A stretch of DNA of 64,000 nucleotides from Rhea pennata (lineage: Eukaryota > Chordata > Aves > Rheiformes > Rheidae): assembly GCF_028389875.1 (NCBI RefSeq), contig NC_084666.1, forward strand, positions 29,916,308-29,980,307, in the 5' to 3' direction. The first letter of the stretch is position 1, and each line of letters starts with the position of its first letter. Made by a program: the position numbers and the translations under genes. This document shows positions 26,666 to 38,872 of this stretch, one piece after another. The notes under the pieces were generated by a model that worked only from the letters and a program-made list of their open reading frames with translations, searched no databases and was not told the origin of the DNA.

Positions 26666-29600
26666 AAGACTTCCCGTAGGGGGTTTGACTGTTCACTAGA
26701 ATTTTACTTTAAGATAAATAAGCCAGAAATTGTTCCATCTGCCTTTGCTGCTGCTCCTTCATCTAAACTGACCTCTTCTTTTGCTGGCAAAAGCAACTGT
26801 GAGGCCAAATAACAAACCAGTCCAGACAGCTCATCTCTTCTTGCTGCTGTTGGATTAGTTTCAACTTGAATTAAGTCCCCAGCCCAGCTTTCCATGCAGC
26901 TACACAAACTCTTGTGCTGGCACAAAGATTATAAGTGCCAAGGGTTAAGGGACCTACAACAGCTTCTATCAACAGCAACAACAGCTTATGCTGATTTAAA
27001 GGGTTTGCATAGCCATGCCCCTACATGTCACATTTTATTATGTTCTTCACTGGGCTCATCCATCATGAATAATGTCCTTACTTTGTTGCAGTGCTTCCTT
27101 TTTGTACTATGAAACATACGTTAAACATAGATCTCATGAGCATCGCTGTTACTGGTTGGCCCAGAATACAGAGGCCAAATATACATAAATATGTATAAAC
27201 ATAGGTGAATAGGATGGATGACAGATTTGTGAAGGACTCTATGCCTGAATTTTCCCCAGCTTTCTACCAGCTTACAAGAAGCTTCCACACATAGTGTCAG
27301 TAACACCATGCACCGCCAAATGGCACTCAGCTCAGCAACTACAATCCACATCTTTGGCAGTTTCTGCACTCCAGTGATGAAGCGCCACAGCCCAGGAAGG
27401 CTAAATCATGTAATCTAGTCTGGAAAAATCCAGTTACTATCCAGATGTTGAATGACTGCTCAGTAAGTTCCTGCCAAGTTCACAGTTCTACATTTTGAGA
27501 GAAAGCAAAATGTTATAGTATTTCTTTGTGTTTCTCAGAAATTCTCTATAATCTGTCTTGTCATTTATATTTCTTAAAAGTCATTACGAAAAGTGAGGTT
27601 GCTCTCTACAGTGTTTAGTTAAGGCTACATGCTACAACAGGCCAAAACTGTAAGTGAATTGAAAGGATCCTCTGGAGATTAAAAACAAATAGATGGGTCC
27701 TTTAGACCATGGCAATGAAACTGGTTCTGGCAGAAAAAATCACCACAAACTGAGCAGAGCCTCCAGCTACTGAAATTCAGTACAGTCTTTTTCGTCTGGG
27801 ATAGTGGCGGAGGAAAGCTGATTGTTTGTCTCAGCAGAGGTAAGATCATACTACCAGGGTGATAACAGGGAAGTTAATGAAAACGTCCTAACACCAAAAT
27901 AAAATAACATGCAAAATCAAAAATTTGCTCTCCCTTATTCCTTGCATTGTGGAGTCAGGACAACTAATTCCCTACACATGTATAATAAATAATACTGGTA
28001 ACATACTAGACAATATAAGAAATTTGGAAAGGACAACATGGATCAGTAACAATAGCAACTCAGCAGTAGGCATCTCTGTGTCCCTCCCAGTCTTCCTCAT
28101 CACTTACACTATAGAAGCTATTCCAAAAAAGAAACTATATAACTTCTATTTCAAAATTTTACTTCTCATATAAATTGTCCATTTTTATGATATTTTATCT
28201 ATCAAAAATATTATCTGACCTAATCTTTTTTCTTTAAAAAGATTAACATTATATAAACAAAGATCATTCATAAATTGTCAAAAAGCTTGACGTATTTCAG
28301 GCTTCTTAAGATTCAGGAAAAGATTTTAGAAAAGAATTATAACAGAAAAATTCTAAAAATAGGTTTTAACACATCGTATTTCTAAAAATAATCCTGATAA
28401 TATATCCTCTTCCCTCAGCCCAAGTTGACTGAGTTGCTGTAAAAAGTCCCTATCACAATGGATTTCTAAGTATACATTAATAATGTGCATAAATCTAAAA
28501 GCAAAACTAAATGGCAAATGTGGTAATGGAACATTAAGCATTACAGATTCACATCATTTATGCTCCTCAGCAACCACATTTCTGTCTGAGGCTGCCAAAA
28601 GAAGCCCCAAAACATATTTTGAACTGAAAGGAAGTCTGAAATGAGGTCAGTCATGTCATAAGAAGACATCAGATTCAGGAGAAAAATAGAAATTTACAGG
28701 AAATAATTCTTGACTAATATTCTGAATCATCTCACATCTTTAGCATTTCCATAACTCTCTTGAATTTATAATATAGATAAGGAGACCCTAAGTTAGAACA
28801 TAAAAGTAACCCCAAAATTTGCTAGAACAGTTCTGTAGGTGAAAGGAGATACTTGGAAATCAGAGAGCAGCAACTACCTGTAAGAGCTAAATGTCAGAGC
28901 AAGCTGTCAGGCCAAGGAACATGCCCAGCAAATATCTTACCTCAGTTTCATTATTTCAGTTCTTGTTGCTGATCTGGCTTTAGAGATCACTGCATCAGAG
29001 TCGCATCAAATTTTGAAGTCTTCCCAACTGGGAAAAGGTGCTCTGGGACCAGAATCCAAGTCACCAATGACACCTATGCAAACCAGAGAAGTCCATAGAG
29101 ATACAGAATAAAAAACTGAAGAGAGAGAAAAAAATTTAAAAAGCATAAAATGAAATATATTAGCAAATGGAAAGAATAAAATTACTTACCCTAGAGTAGA
29201 CATTGGTTTTTTTGAGATGCAATGCTTTTTCCACCCAGATTTGGAGTTCATGTACTTTTTGTAGGTGCTCAGTAACCCATGCTCTTCAATAACCAAATTT
29301 ACCTTTTATCTCTGGCTAATTATACCATGCTTTTTGGTGTGCCAGGGACAGGAAGAGTGGGAGATCATAAGAGTGGAAGATCATAAGTCCTGCTCTTCTT
29401 CTTATTTTTATAAAATTATTATGAATATAAGAAGTATTGATAAGCATAATATAATATTTAGGTACTTTTACAAATCCCTGTAAATTGTTTTCCCTGTTAT
29501 ACTTCTCTTTCATGCTTTCAGTATTGCTATTCTCATTTAACTGATGCAGGTTACATTACTTTACCTTTTATATCCATCTTCCAAGTCAGACCAGTTCTCA

Positions 29601-30846
29601 TAAAACCAATACTGCTGTTTATGCCACAAGTGAATTTATCCACAGCATCTCTATGGAAGGGATGTGGTTAAATTAGAGAAAAATCTGGCTTGCTATACAA
29701 GAATATTATTCAGCACCACACACTTGCCATTATGACCTGATGCAAACCTCAGGAGTCAACTGAAAGACTCCAGTTAAGATGAGTAGGTTTTAGATCTAAT
29801 TGTTCATGCATGAGAAAAATAAGTTAAATAAAATGCAGAGAAATTGAACAAAGACAGATAGATCATCTTATCTGTAACACCTAGCAGTTAAAAAGCAGGT
29901 AAAGAAAAGTTTACCTTAGAAAGCTGCATGTTGGGCATTATTTATCATATATCAAATGTGCAAGATTATGATTGAAATTCTGCAAGAAGAGAAATAAAGC
30001 CAGACCTCTGGATAAAAGTGCAGAGTTAGAAGCAAAACATCAGTAAATATATTTGATAAGGGAAAAACTGCTGTCAAGTTTCTGGGTTGTCTTAATTGGT
30101 TTAAATGTTAGTTGTTCAAAGACCTTAATATTGTAAAACCATAAGGTCAGTTCTTTGGCAGTATATACCTGAAGATGTAAGCAGTTACTTAGCAGAATTT
30201 TCTAAATTCATATTTAAACCCCAAGCACTTACAAACCTTACCCCTACGTGCTGGCTTAGCTGATCAATTCTGAAATTACAGTTTTTGTAGGGTTTAGCAG
30301 GGCCTAAGCCTTTGAAAAGATAAGGTTCAAAAAGCCAAAGCTGACAAAATAGTAAACTTATATTGCATACCAGATTTCCAGTTTTGATTATGTTGAAGAT
30401 TTTTTTATTGAAGATAAGTGGCACTTAGTGGCACTGTGGAAGTATTGAAACAAAGAATAAGGTTTGGCAACTGTGTACAAAATAACATAAGAACGTGGAA
30501 TAAAGATATTAGGTCAATATTTTTGCTCAAGTGACTCCAAGTAAAACCTATAGTGTTGCTAATAAATCTTACTGGTAAATTCCATCCTTATAAGCAACAG
30601 AGCCTCGGAGCAGGGAACATGTCTATACCTATCCATAACTATATTTTCAGGTATTCTGAAGACTCACTTATACTATATTGTATGGGTTTACACAAAATAA
30701 TATAATCAAGATACTATAAACCTTAAACAAAATAAAGCTGGTATTAATTTTTAAAATCCATGGTACATAGGCAATTGGTCCCTTCTATGCACGGAATCCT
30801 ACAGGAAGTTACCACTCTTAAATATGCTCTAATAGAAATGCATATG
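26666..30846. other. AT-rich non-coding stretch
   Basis: No gene was seen. A perfectly phased 16-bp tandem duplication (two copies with one difference, GAGTGGGAGATCATAA / GAGTGGAAGATCATAA) lies at 29355-29386. Open frames are all short. Confidence 0.5.
29355..29386. repeat. Tandem duplication, 16-bp unit x 2
   Basis: Two adjacent 16-bp units differ at one base (GAGTGGGAGATCATAA then GAGTGGAAGATCATAA). This is a small local duplication with no evident function. Confidence 0.85.
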
Positions 30847-32125
30847 TGCACAAGAACATAAGAGCAGCAGTACTGAGTCAAACAAAAGGTTTGTCTAGCC
30901 CAATATTTCATCTCCAGCTGTGGCCAAAGCCTATGCCTAGAAAACAGTATGAAAACAGAGCAAGTATGTATGACCTAACTTCTGAATACTCTCTTGGCCT
31001 CCAACCATTTCCAGCAGTGACATATCTTGAGCCAGGGTAGTTTCGGTGTGTTTGGTAACCTTCAGTGGATTTCTCTTCCATAAACTCAATTCATTTTCTC
31101 TACTTTCAGCATCAAGAGTGTCCTATGAACCAGAGTTATCTGGTATCATAGACTGGGTGAAAAATTAACTGCTTTGGTGTTTTCTGAACCTGCCATGTTC
31201 TGGTTTCTCTTGGTGCCCCCTGGTCTTTCTGCTGGCAGCAGCAATGAGCAGTCAGTCCCTATCCACATGTCACTCGAGGCTCTTTCCTACCCCTCCATAG
31301 TAGCCTCTTACCCAAGACACCTTGGTTCATGTAATCCTTGCTGACCACCCTCTCTGACCCTTTTCCAGTTCAAGTGGAAACGATGTACTTTGCTTTTCTC
31401 TCTATTGCTTTCCTAGTAATTCCTAAGAGTAGTTAATTAAGTAACTAATTTGGGATTTTTGTGGACTGCTACTGATAACAGAGCTAACATTTTCATGGAA
31501 ATGCCCATAAAGATTTTAAGAATTTGCTCCACAGAAATAATAACCTCAGAAGCCATCAACTCACATCTGAAGTTAAGATTACATTTTTCTCCATCTTTCA
31601 TTTACACCTATGCTAAGTTTCATCTCTTACTCAGTCTCCTGAAATTCTGCTTTTTTCTTGCAGGTTATTGCCCTGAATCACTCAATGTCAACAGCAGACT
31701 TCTGCACCTCAGTAGCCATCCTGCTTTCCCAGTCACTTATAAGTAAGTTGAACAGTGGGTTCAAGCACAAATTCACTGGGACTTTACTGGTGACTTCTAA
31801 AGCACTGGGAGAACAGAACATTTATTCCTTCTCACTGCTTCCTTCTTGTGAACTAATTATGTACCCATGAAACCTTCCTTCTTATCTCAGGGCTGCTTAG
31901 CATCCTTACATGCTCTTGGTAAGCTGATATGTCAAAAGTCTTTGGAAAGCCAAAGCTAGTTCAACTGGATCACATTTATCTATGTGTCTACCCACCCCTT
32001 TAAAGAACTTCAAGAATCTGTGAGGCAGGATTTACCTTCACCAAAGCCACACTGACTCTTTTCCAGGATACCATATTTACTCCTTTGAATCTACCAGTTT
32101 TCACTATAGTTTTTTCAAAAAATAT
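30847..32125 (-). mobile_element. Long ancient CR1 LINE, 3' half of ORF2 plus 3' end
   Basis: About 1.28 kb tracks an old CR1 family in reverse complement from end to end. At the left is the 3' UTR tail: CACAAGAACATAAGAGCAGC, a word AGTACTGAGTCAAACAAAAGG and GTCTAGCCCAATATTTC. Then come TTCTGAACCTGCCATG with CTTGGTGCCCCCTGGTC (near 31185-31225), the GTTTCATCTCTTACTCAG region (31617), and GCAGACTTCTGCACCTCAG with AGTAAGTTGAACAG (31695-31755). Last are GTCTTTGGAAAGCCAAAGCTAG, the TGTGAGGCAGGATTTACC word with CAAAGCCACACTGACTCTTTTCC (31940-32065), and a TTTTCACTATAGTTTTTTC end. The order is collinear with the element. Many substitutions and indels have destroyed the frame. Some 200-300 bases in the middle (31260-31560) are only weakly alignable. 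Identification rests on remembered CR1 sequence; limits are good to about 20 bases. Confidence 0.78.
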
Positions 32126-32540
32126 ATCATTAGAATTTATACATATTCTACATGTACACATAAACTTCTGTATATGTCCAGCTGCATTTTGTACTATGAG
32201 TTAACTTAGACTGTAAGTTCATCAGGTCAGTGTTTGTCTCTATATAATGGTCAGTCCTTAACAAGCACTAAATACAAATAATAATATAGCATAAATAATC
32301 AGTGCCTATGTCTTCTAAGCTAATTTTGTTTTAACTTCTAGTGGAATTAAAAACATCCAGAAAGACTCAAAATTCTTCTGATGCCATAGGAAATAATATA
32401 CAGTACATCACTGTTACAAAAGTGATTAAAATTGTGTAAGGCCAATATCCCTGCTGGAATGAGAAGTACTGAGAATAGGAAGGAATCTGTGCTGCACTAG
32501 TCCACTCCACAGACTGAGCTCTTTATGTTCAAACCTACCA
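32126..32540. other. Non-coding stretch between two CR1 remnants
   Basis: AT-rich sequence without an open frame or recognisable repeat. It separates the ancient CR1 on the left from the short CR1 3' fragment on the right. Confidence 0.5.
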
Positions 32541-32665
32541 CAGAATCACAGAATAGCTGGGGTTGCAAGGGACCTCTGGAGATCATCTCATCCAACTCCC
32601 TGCTCAGGCAGAGCAGCTAGAGCAAGTTGCCCAGGATGATGTCCAGTCAAGTTTTGAATACCTAC
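32541..32665 (-). mobile_element. CR1 LINE 3'-end fragment
   Basis: The plus strand starts CACAGAATCACAGAATAGC (the CR1 tail repeat in reverse) and continues GGACCTCTGGAGATCATCTC, CAACTCCCTGCTCAGGCAGA, and GTTGCCCAGGATGATGTCCA to TTTTGAATACC. This is the 3' UTR and last ORF2 codons of a CR1 of another, older subfamily than copies A-C: it has AGCTAGAGCAAGTTGCCCAGG, which the young copies lack. It is only about 125 bp and 5'-truncated. Confidence 0.92.
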
Positions 32666-35507
32666 ATGATATTTTTTATTATCCATTATTAATATAATAT
32701 AATATAAAATTATATTATAATTTATATACATACACATGCACACACACATATATAAATATTATATACTGTATTGTCTAGATCTACCTGTGGGTACAAAGTG
32801 GGAGCACTTCTTGGTGTGTTGTCACATGCAATCCACGTAACACAATCGAGACCAAGCACTGGCTAGCCACCACTCACAGCCTAGCTGTATCCAGAAAGGA
32901 TTTATAAGAAATCAACAATCTTCACAAGGTAGAACCATAACTATTCTATTTTATAAAAGGTGAAAGAGACAAAGAGTATTTAAAGGCTTGTTAAAGATGA
33001 CAGTATAATGCCAGAATTAGAATTTGTGAGTTTCTGAATGTCCAGTCCCTTTTCAGTCTATGCTGCTGATTTTTTTGCCTCATTTCAATCATGATCTCTA
33101 CTCACTATATTCTTTTACCTTTAGCATAAAGTTACATTGATCATACACAATAAAATATATATGTACCTACATTTCCTTTCCATCATCTATAAAAAGACAC
33201 TTGTTGAGACAGATGGTTTACACACACAACTCATGTTTTTTTTTGCAAAGAAGCTGTAATCAAAATAGAAGAATCTTTTCAAATCTAGCTGTTGAAAGAG
33301 TGTGTGTGGTCATTTACTTCAAAATTGAAAGAGGACTTATTTCAGACAGGAGTGTGTAAAGATGAGTTTGCACTGATGTGAATAAAATAATAAATTAAAA
33401 CACATTTTGATTTCAACTTGTGTCAGGAATTCCTCAGCTCAAAGTTTATCTCTGATATCCAAGTCATCGCACCTTTCATTGCCCGTTTGTTCCATCTAAT
33501 GGATGGAATACCCAGCTATCTGCCTAAAAAGGTGCTGGGAAAAATAAGTGAAACCTGTACTGAAGACCCAAAGTGCTATGAAGCACAAAATACTGTCGTT
33601 GAAAATATTTAGGGCAATATGTCAATGAATGAAACCATAAATGTGTATCATGTTCACTTCTGAAGTTCTAAAACAACTTCACAAGTTTTGAAAATCCTCT
33701 CAAATCCTTCACACTTAATTTTCTTCTCCATTTATAAACTTACTCCTTCAAAGAAAACCTACGCTAGAGGTGCAAGCACTGTACAGAGTAATTAAAGGAC
33801 AAAGCCTAAAAAATAAGCTTTGATTTAAAGACCAAGTTGAAACTCCATTTTTACCTCTGCCAGTGATAGTCGGTGTGCCAGGCAGCAGGGCATGCCTTTA
33901 GTAAGTCAGAATCTTTACTTTAAAAATGTGCCATCAGGTCTATTAGGGAAAGCATCAATAATTAAAGTTAATGCCTGGAAACTGGCAAAAGCTACGGGCA
34001 TGATGACTCAAGCTCTTAGAGATCCATTCATTACATTCAGCTACAAAAGCTAGAAGTTATAAAAAATGCATGAATAAATTCTTTAAGTATTAACACACTA
34101 CTTCTTTAAATGTTTGTTCTGACCCAGGTGGCGCTGCTCTGAGTCCTTCTATGCAGCTTCTTTTCACTTAAATGACCTTAGACTATTGCAGCTGTCTCTT
34201 AGGATTAAACAAATTACTCTCTTAAAAATATATTATTGAAGGTTCCTACTTTGTAAGAGGGAAAATGCTCTCTGGCATCCTCTTTTTAAACTCAATATGG
34301 AATGCAAGATTTCATAGCAAAGATTATAACCTTAAATTTAAGTATTTTGAGCTACATGGTCCACTTGCTCAATTCACTGACAGGCAGAGCAAGATGTACA
34401 AGTAGCCTATGAGCTGCAGAAGAGAGTGGATAAACCTCAACAGAGGCAAAGCTGGTAGACACAGTGCATGGAGATGCTGTGAGGAGATGCATGAAGATGA
34501 GTTGTAGCACCCAACTATCTTCCACATTAAATCAACAGCAGTAAGAAATAAAACCAGCTTTCTGGAGATTTGGACATTTCTCATTTGTTAGAGTGAAAAT
34601 TCTTGGCCTATGATTTTGGGGTTTGATTTTCTAGATTGTATTCACTTCCTGTTTTGTTTAAGTTTGTTCATTTAGGGTGATTTCTTTGAAGGTTCCTTGC
34701 TGTTAGGTTATTTTTGCTGGGGGCTTCCTCCCTCCCCCAGTAGGGTTTGGCTAGAGTTTATAAACAGAGGATTCACAGATTATCAGGAATAACTCTATTG
34801 CCTTCTGCACTTGAACTCTTCTATCCAGAGCAAGGGGAGTCAATAGCATTTTGGAGATGGGGAAGAGCCAGATGTTTCAGAGAAAGAGAGCTTACACCTT
34901 GCTATTTCTGACTCTGCAGACAAATATACATAAACTGCAAGCTACAAGGGTTCTGCAGCTATGAATCAGACATACCCCCAGCTTCCAGCCCATGTTTTAA
35001 ACAGAAAATGAGTGCAAGACTTTCTCAAAAATATAACCTTCAAAACAAAAGCCAGAATACCTAGCATCTGACATAATTACAGCTATCCTAAATTACTCAA
35101 TCAAAGTCAGAAAAAGAACTCTAGATGTTAAAGAAAATAAATGTGTTGGACTAGAAGGTATATAATAAAAATTTCACTTTTGAAAATCATGACTGTGTTT
35201 AAATACTTCCACCAAGTTTCAAAAGGACCCAGTTCTTCAGCTTGTATATTGTTGCTGTTGTCCTACATTTTACACACCATCTTAAGTGCACTTCCCTCTA
35301 GATATTACCCCACCAGCTAAACGTTACATGATCTTTTTGTTACCCTTTATTACATCTGTGAATCAATCACTGTGAGTATATTGCAATTAATATGATCTTG
35401 TTCAAATATATATACAATGGGGTGGATTTTCAAAATCTCATTTAAATTCTCTCTGCAGAATTAAACAGTTGAAACTTGTGATACTTAGAGAAAAGCTTGC
35501 CAGCTCT
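32666..35507. other. AT-rich non-coding stretch with AT microsatellite
   Basis: 32685-32765 is an AT-rich simple-sequence patch with (TATAA)n-like, ATACACATGCACACACACATAT and TATATAAATATTATAT words. The rest shows no gene or nameable repeat. A GGATTTTCAAAATC word at 35427 may be the outer end of the palindromic element described at 35508. Confidence 0.5.
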
Positions 35508-35568
35508 GTAAGCACTGAACTCTCAATTCCCATTGAAATTAATGATGGTTGAAAAGTGCTGAGCACAT
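35508..35568. repeat. Decayed palindromic DNA-transposon remnant (MITE-like)
   Basis: The stretch runs GTAAGCACTGAACTCTCAATT, then the core CCCATTGAAATTAATGATGG, then TTGAAAAGTGCTGAGCACA. It resembles the sauropsid palindromes built from TTTTCAAAAGTGCTCAGCAC arms around a CCCATTGATTTCAATGGG core. Arms still pair partly (AAGCACTGA against GTGCTGAGCAC). Family assignment is from memory. Confidence 0.5.
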
Positions 35569-38500
35569 TCCTTCCTCATAGAGTCGGGCTCAGAACAAAG
35601 CATGGGGGGAATTACTTTTCCATAAAACAAGCAGCTAAGAATATAACCTAAAGGGTTTCCTACAATGATTTAACAATTCACTTCTGGTAACAACAGCACT
35701 CTTACCTCAGAGTTAATTTTGACAAAAGTAAATGCAATAATATACCATCTAACTCAAAGCCACTTGATGAAAGCATGTTACCGCAATACTTTCAGCAAGT
35801 GGGAAATGGCTTAAAGTGTGGTTACAGTCAGAACAATGGCTTTGATAAAATGACATCTTCTTATTCCACAATACTGATCTTGTATATTGATGCTCACTGT
35901 TATATCACGTCTGTTTATCTTATTAGTAAAAACACGAAGGCACCAGGGAGGGAATTCCATGTTTTGACTATTTTTAGCTTTACGGAATGAACTCAGTATC
36001 AGAAAAATAAAAAAGTTTTTTTTTCTAAGTCAATTTATTCATATTTTAAATTAAATTCCAATTACATTTTTTTTTATGGCAAGCTGTGTGTGTCCGTAAG
36101 ATACATAGATAGGTATTTATCCCAATCATACCTGATAAAGTCTACCTGGGACCAGTTACAGCAAAAAAAAATTTTAAGTAATTTTTTATGTAGATTTAAT
36201 GAGAAATTTCAGGACTGACAGCAAAAAATAATATATTTTGATTCAGAAACTAAAGCTAAATGCTGATATTTTTTATTAGCACCATGTACTGTCCTGCTCC
36301 AAAATTTAACAGTAAAGTCAGTAAATAAGTACTGTTCAATGTATGTAAAGGTCAGCCTTGCCCAGAAATGCCTTTATAACTGAGGCAAATTCCATATTTG
36401 TAATATCTCTTCAAAACATAATAACTTTTTAAGTCAGCATGATAGACCTTTATTTTAATGAGTCATACAGATCTAAGAAGATCTAAGAAAATTTTTGATT
36501 AAATTATTTTTAGATCATATTGTACCTGCATGTCCTGAAGAATTCACATCAGCCATCTGTAAAGTGATGATTAATAAGCTGTTCTAACATTTACTGCCGT
36601 AACTGTCAATTCAAACTACTTACAGTATTAGATTAAGTATATCTTATAACATTACCTAATTAAGTATATCTTATAACATTTAATAGTAATAAAAATGGCA
36701 AGCCAATAAAAGCTACAGAAGATTTAGCCCTATATACAAAAAGACAGACACTGTCTGACTTTTATATGAACAGTTTTTACAGCAGAATCCAGACCCCCAG
36801 GTTAGGCATAGAATTGCTTTCTAGAACTTTTGGGGTGAAAATAGGATAACAAAGTATCAGCACCTATGTGGGAAACCATCCAAACTAGCCAAGGAGAAAT
36901 GCTAAGACAACTGTGTGCTATAAAACCTTTTCTCCTAGGAACTGAGATGCTTCCTTCTCTATCATGGTTCCCTTTTTGGGAGTGAAGCTTCAAAGCCCTT
37001 TCTCTCCATCTACAGATGCAGAGGAATAATTCAGTCCTTCCCTCACAGTACAACTGTAGGCAGAAACAGCGGCACTGTGGTTATTCAGTCACTTCCATTT
37101 TGGGTAACTGGGGCAATTACCACTGGGTAATTGCCTACCCAGAAATTACCCTTAGGCAATTCAGCTCTTCATCTTCCCAGAAGAAGAAATGCCACAGACA
37201 GCATGTTACATGCAATTTCAGAGAGCACAAGAGAATTTTGTATGTTTTCTATCAAAGATTTTTGTCTTTGTGCATGGAAATGATTCCCCACTTTTGTTGA
37301 CTTGCTGACCCCTGAATTTTTTTCCAGCTGAGGTGTAGTCCAACTGTACAGAAAACTTCAGCTGACTCCTAGTAGTTTTGTTTTTCTCACTGTGCTTCAC
37401 AGACCTAGAAAGAGTCACATACCCCAAAGTGGAGCCAGTAAATATAGAACAGTTATACACTGATTCTGCCAAACTGTCAGAATGAGCCTGACTCTCCAGC
37501 CTGGCAGTGAGGACATGCTGGTGGGAGGCAGGTTGACTGGTGTTCCAGTCATGAGCAGCCAGAAAAGTCACAGTGAGCACAGGACTGACTGGAACTCAGT
37601 TTGTCTCCTTTTCCATATAATCACCCTAATAAATAATCACTTATGCTAGGTAAAGTGTAATAGCATAAATGTGGGACACTCTGAGGATCTCATCTTGGCA
37701 ATTTGCTGTAACTATTTTTGAGTACTTTCATAAGATATAAGAGAGGCTGGTTTAAAATCCCTTTAGAGGATTCTTCTACAACCTGAGTGAGTGCTTTGAC
37801 GAGGAATGAAAGAGATGCTTTTTTTTTTTTTTCTTTTTTTAGGGGGGTGGATGGTCAGATCAAGTTCTGAAGGGGCTTAGGGATCAATGCTTTGGTATCT
37901 AGAATCATGAAAGTTATAGTACTTCTGGGTACTGGCCCAGAGGGCAGAAAAATGTGATGCTATCACATTGTGGTCAGTAGCACAGCTGTGACACAAAATT
38001 AGTGTCCTGGCCCATCCTGGCACTTCTGTCTTACCCATTATTAAAAAATTACAATAAAAGGGTCCCAGAATCCCTCCTAGGATCAAGTTCTTGTACTTCA
38101 TTATCTTTACAATGAGATTTTAATCTAATCAAAATCTTCTTGCTGCAAATCCTATTTTGTTCATTTTAGCTAGGACATTAAGAACAATTTGATCACCTGC
38201 TTCTTCAGAAAAGGCTTGTATACACTCACAGATTTATTTAGTCTATGGAGGGAAAAATTATGAGAGAGTGAAGCAAATTTTCTCTTCAACGATCAGACTT
38301 TCTGATGATAGTGTTATCGGCCCTTTTGATTCCTCTTTCCCATTCCTAAAATGTTGATCTCGAACTAGATGGTGTGCTCCAGGCACCTACTATCTCCAGG
38401 AATGCCTTCAGGGTTTGTGTATTGCAGTTAAGGAAAGCATGTTCTTGTAGTACTTAATAAAGGCCTAAAATACAAATTAAGGTGAGATTTAAGATATTCC

Positions 38501-38802
38501 TTACTGCTTCCCTACTGATTATCTTACACATCTCTCTCAGTGATGTTCTGAATCCTATTTTTAAGCTCCAAGCTTTCTCCATGCACAGAGCCTATAGCTC
38601 ACTAAACTAGGGCTGAAGATTTTTCTATGGTTATCCAACAATTTATAGGCCCTCAGGCTTTTGGAAAAGCCCTCTTAAGTACCAGTGCTGTATAGCAAGC
38701 AAGGAAGGTTTAATACTCACGTATATGCTACTTCGATTCTTGCAGCCTTCAAGTTCAACTTATTAGGCTGTTATTTACTGAATCTATATTTCATAGCTAC
38801 CT
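35569..38802. other. AT-rich non-coding stretch
   Basis: No gene was recognised. A 120-codon minus-strand frame at 37218-37580 lacks convincing splice sites. A 23-bp word (ATTAAGTATATCTTATAACA and TTA) is repeated at 36632 and 36659. A small hairpin (GGCAATTACC-ACTG-GGTAATTGCC) lies at 37112-37135. A T-run with one C lies at 37820-37840. Confidence 0.5.
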
Positions 38803-38872
38803 CAGACCAGACCCAACACCCATTAAAGTGAATGGAGAAAACTCTGAGCTATTTCAGTGGTGGTTCAGGACC
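38803..38872. repeat. Palindromic DNA-transposon remnant (MITE-like), nearly full length
   Basis: About 70 bases align along their whole length with a short sauropsid palindrome of the form GGCCTGATCC...CCCATTGAAGTCAATGG...TTCAGTGG...GGATCAGGCCC. Here the words are GACCAGACCCAACACCCATT, AAAGTGAATGGAGAAAACTC, and ATTTCAGTGGTGGTTCAGGACC. The ends are roughly inverted (CAGACC / GGTTCAGGACC). No coding capacity. Assignment is from memory of the family. Confidence 0.55.

Noticed and set aside
37218..37580. 120-codon minus-strand frame
   Set aside because: No domain and no convincing splice-site pair around it; length is within chance expectation.
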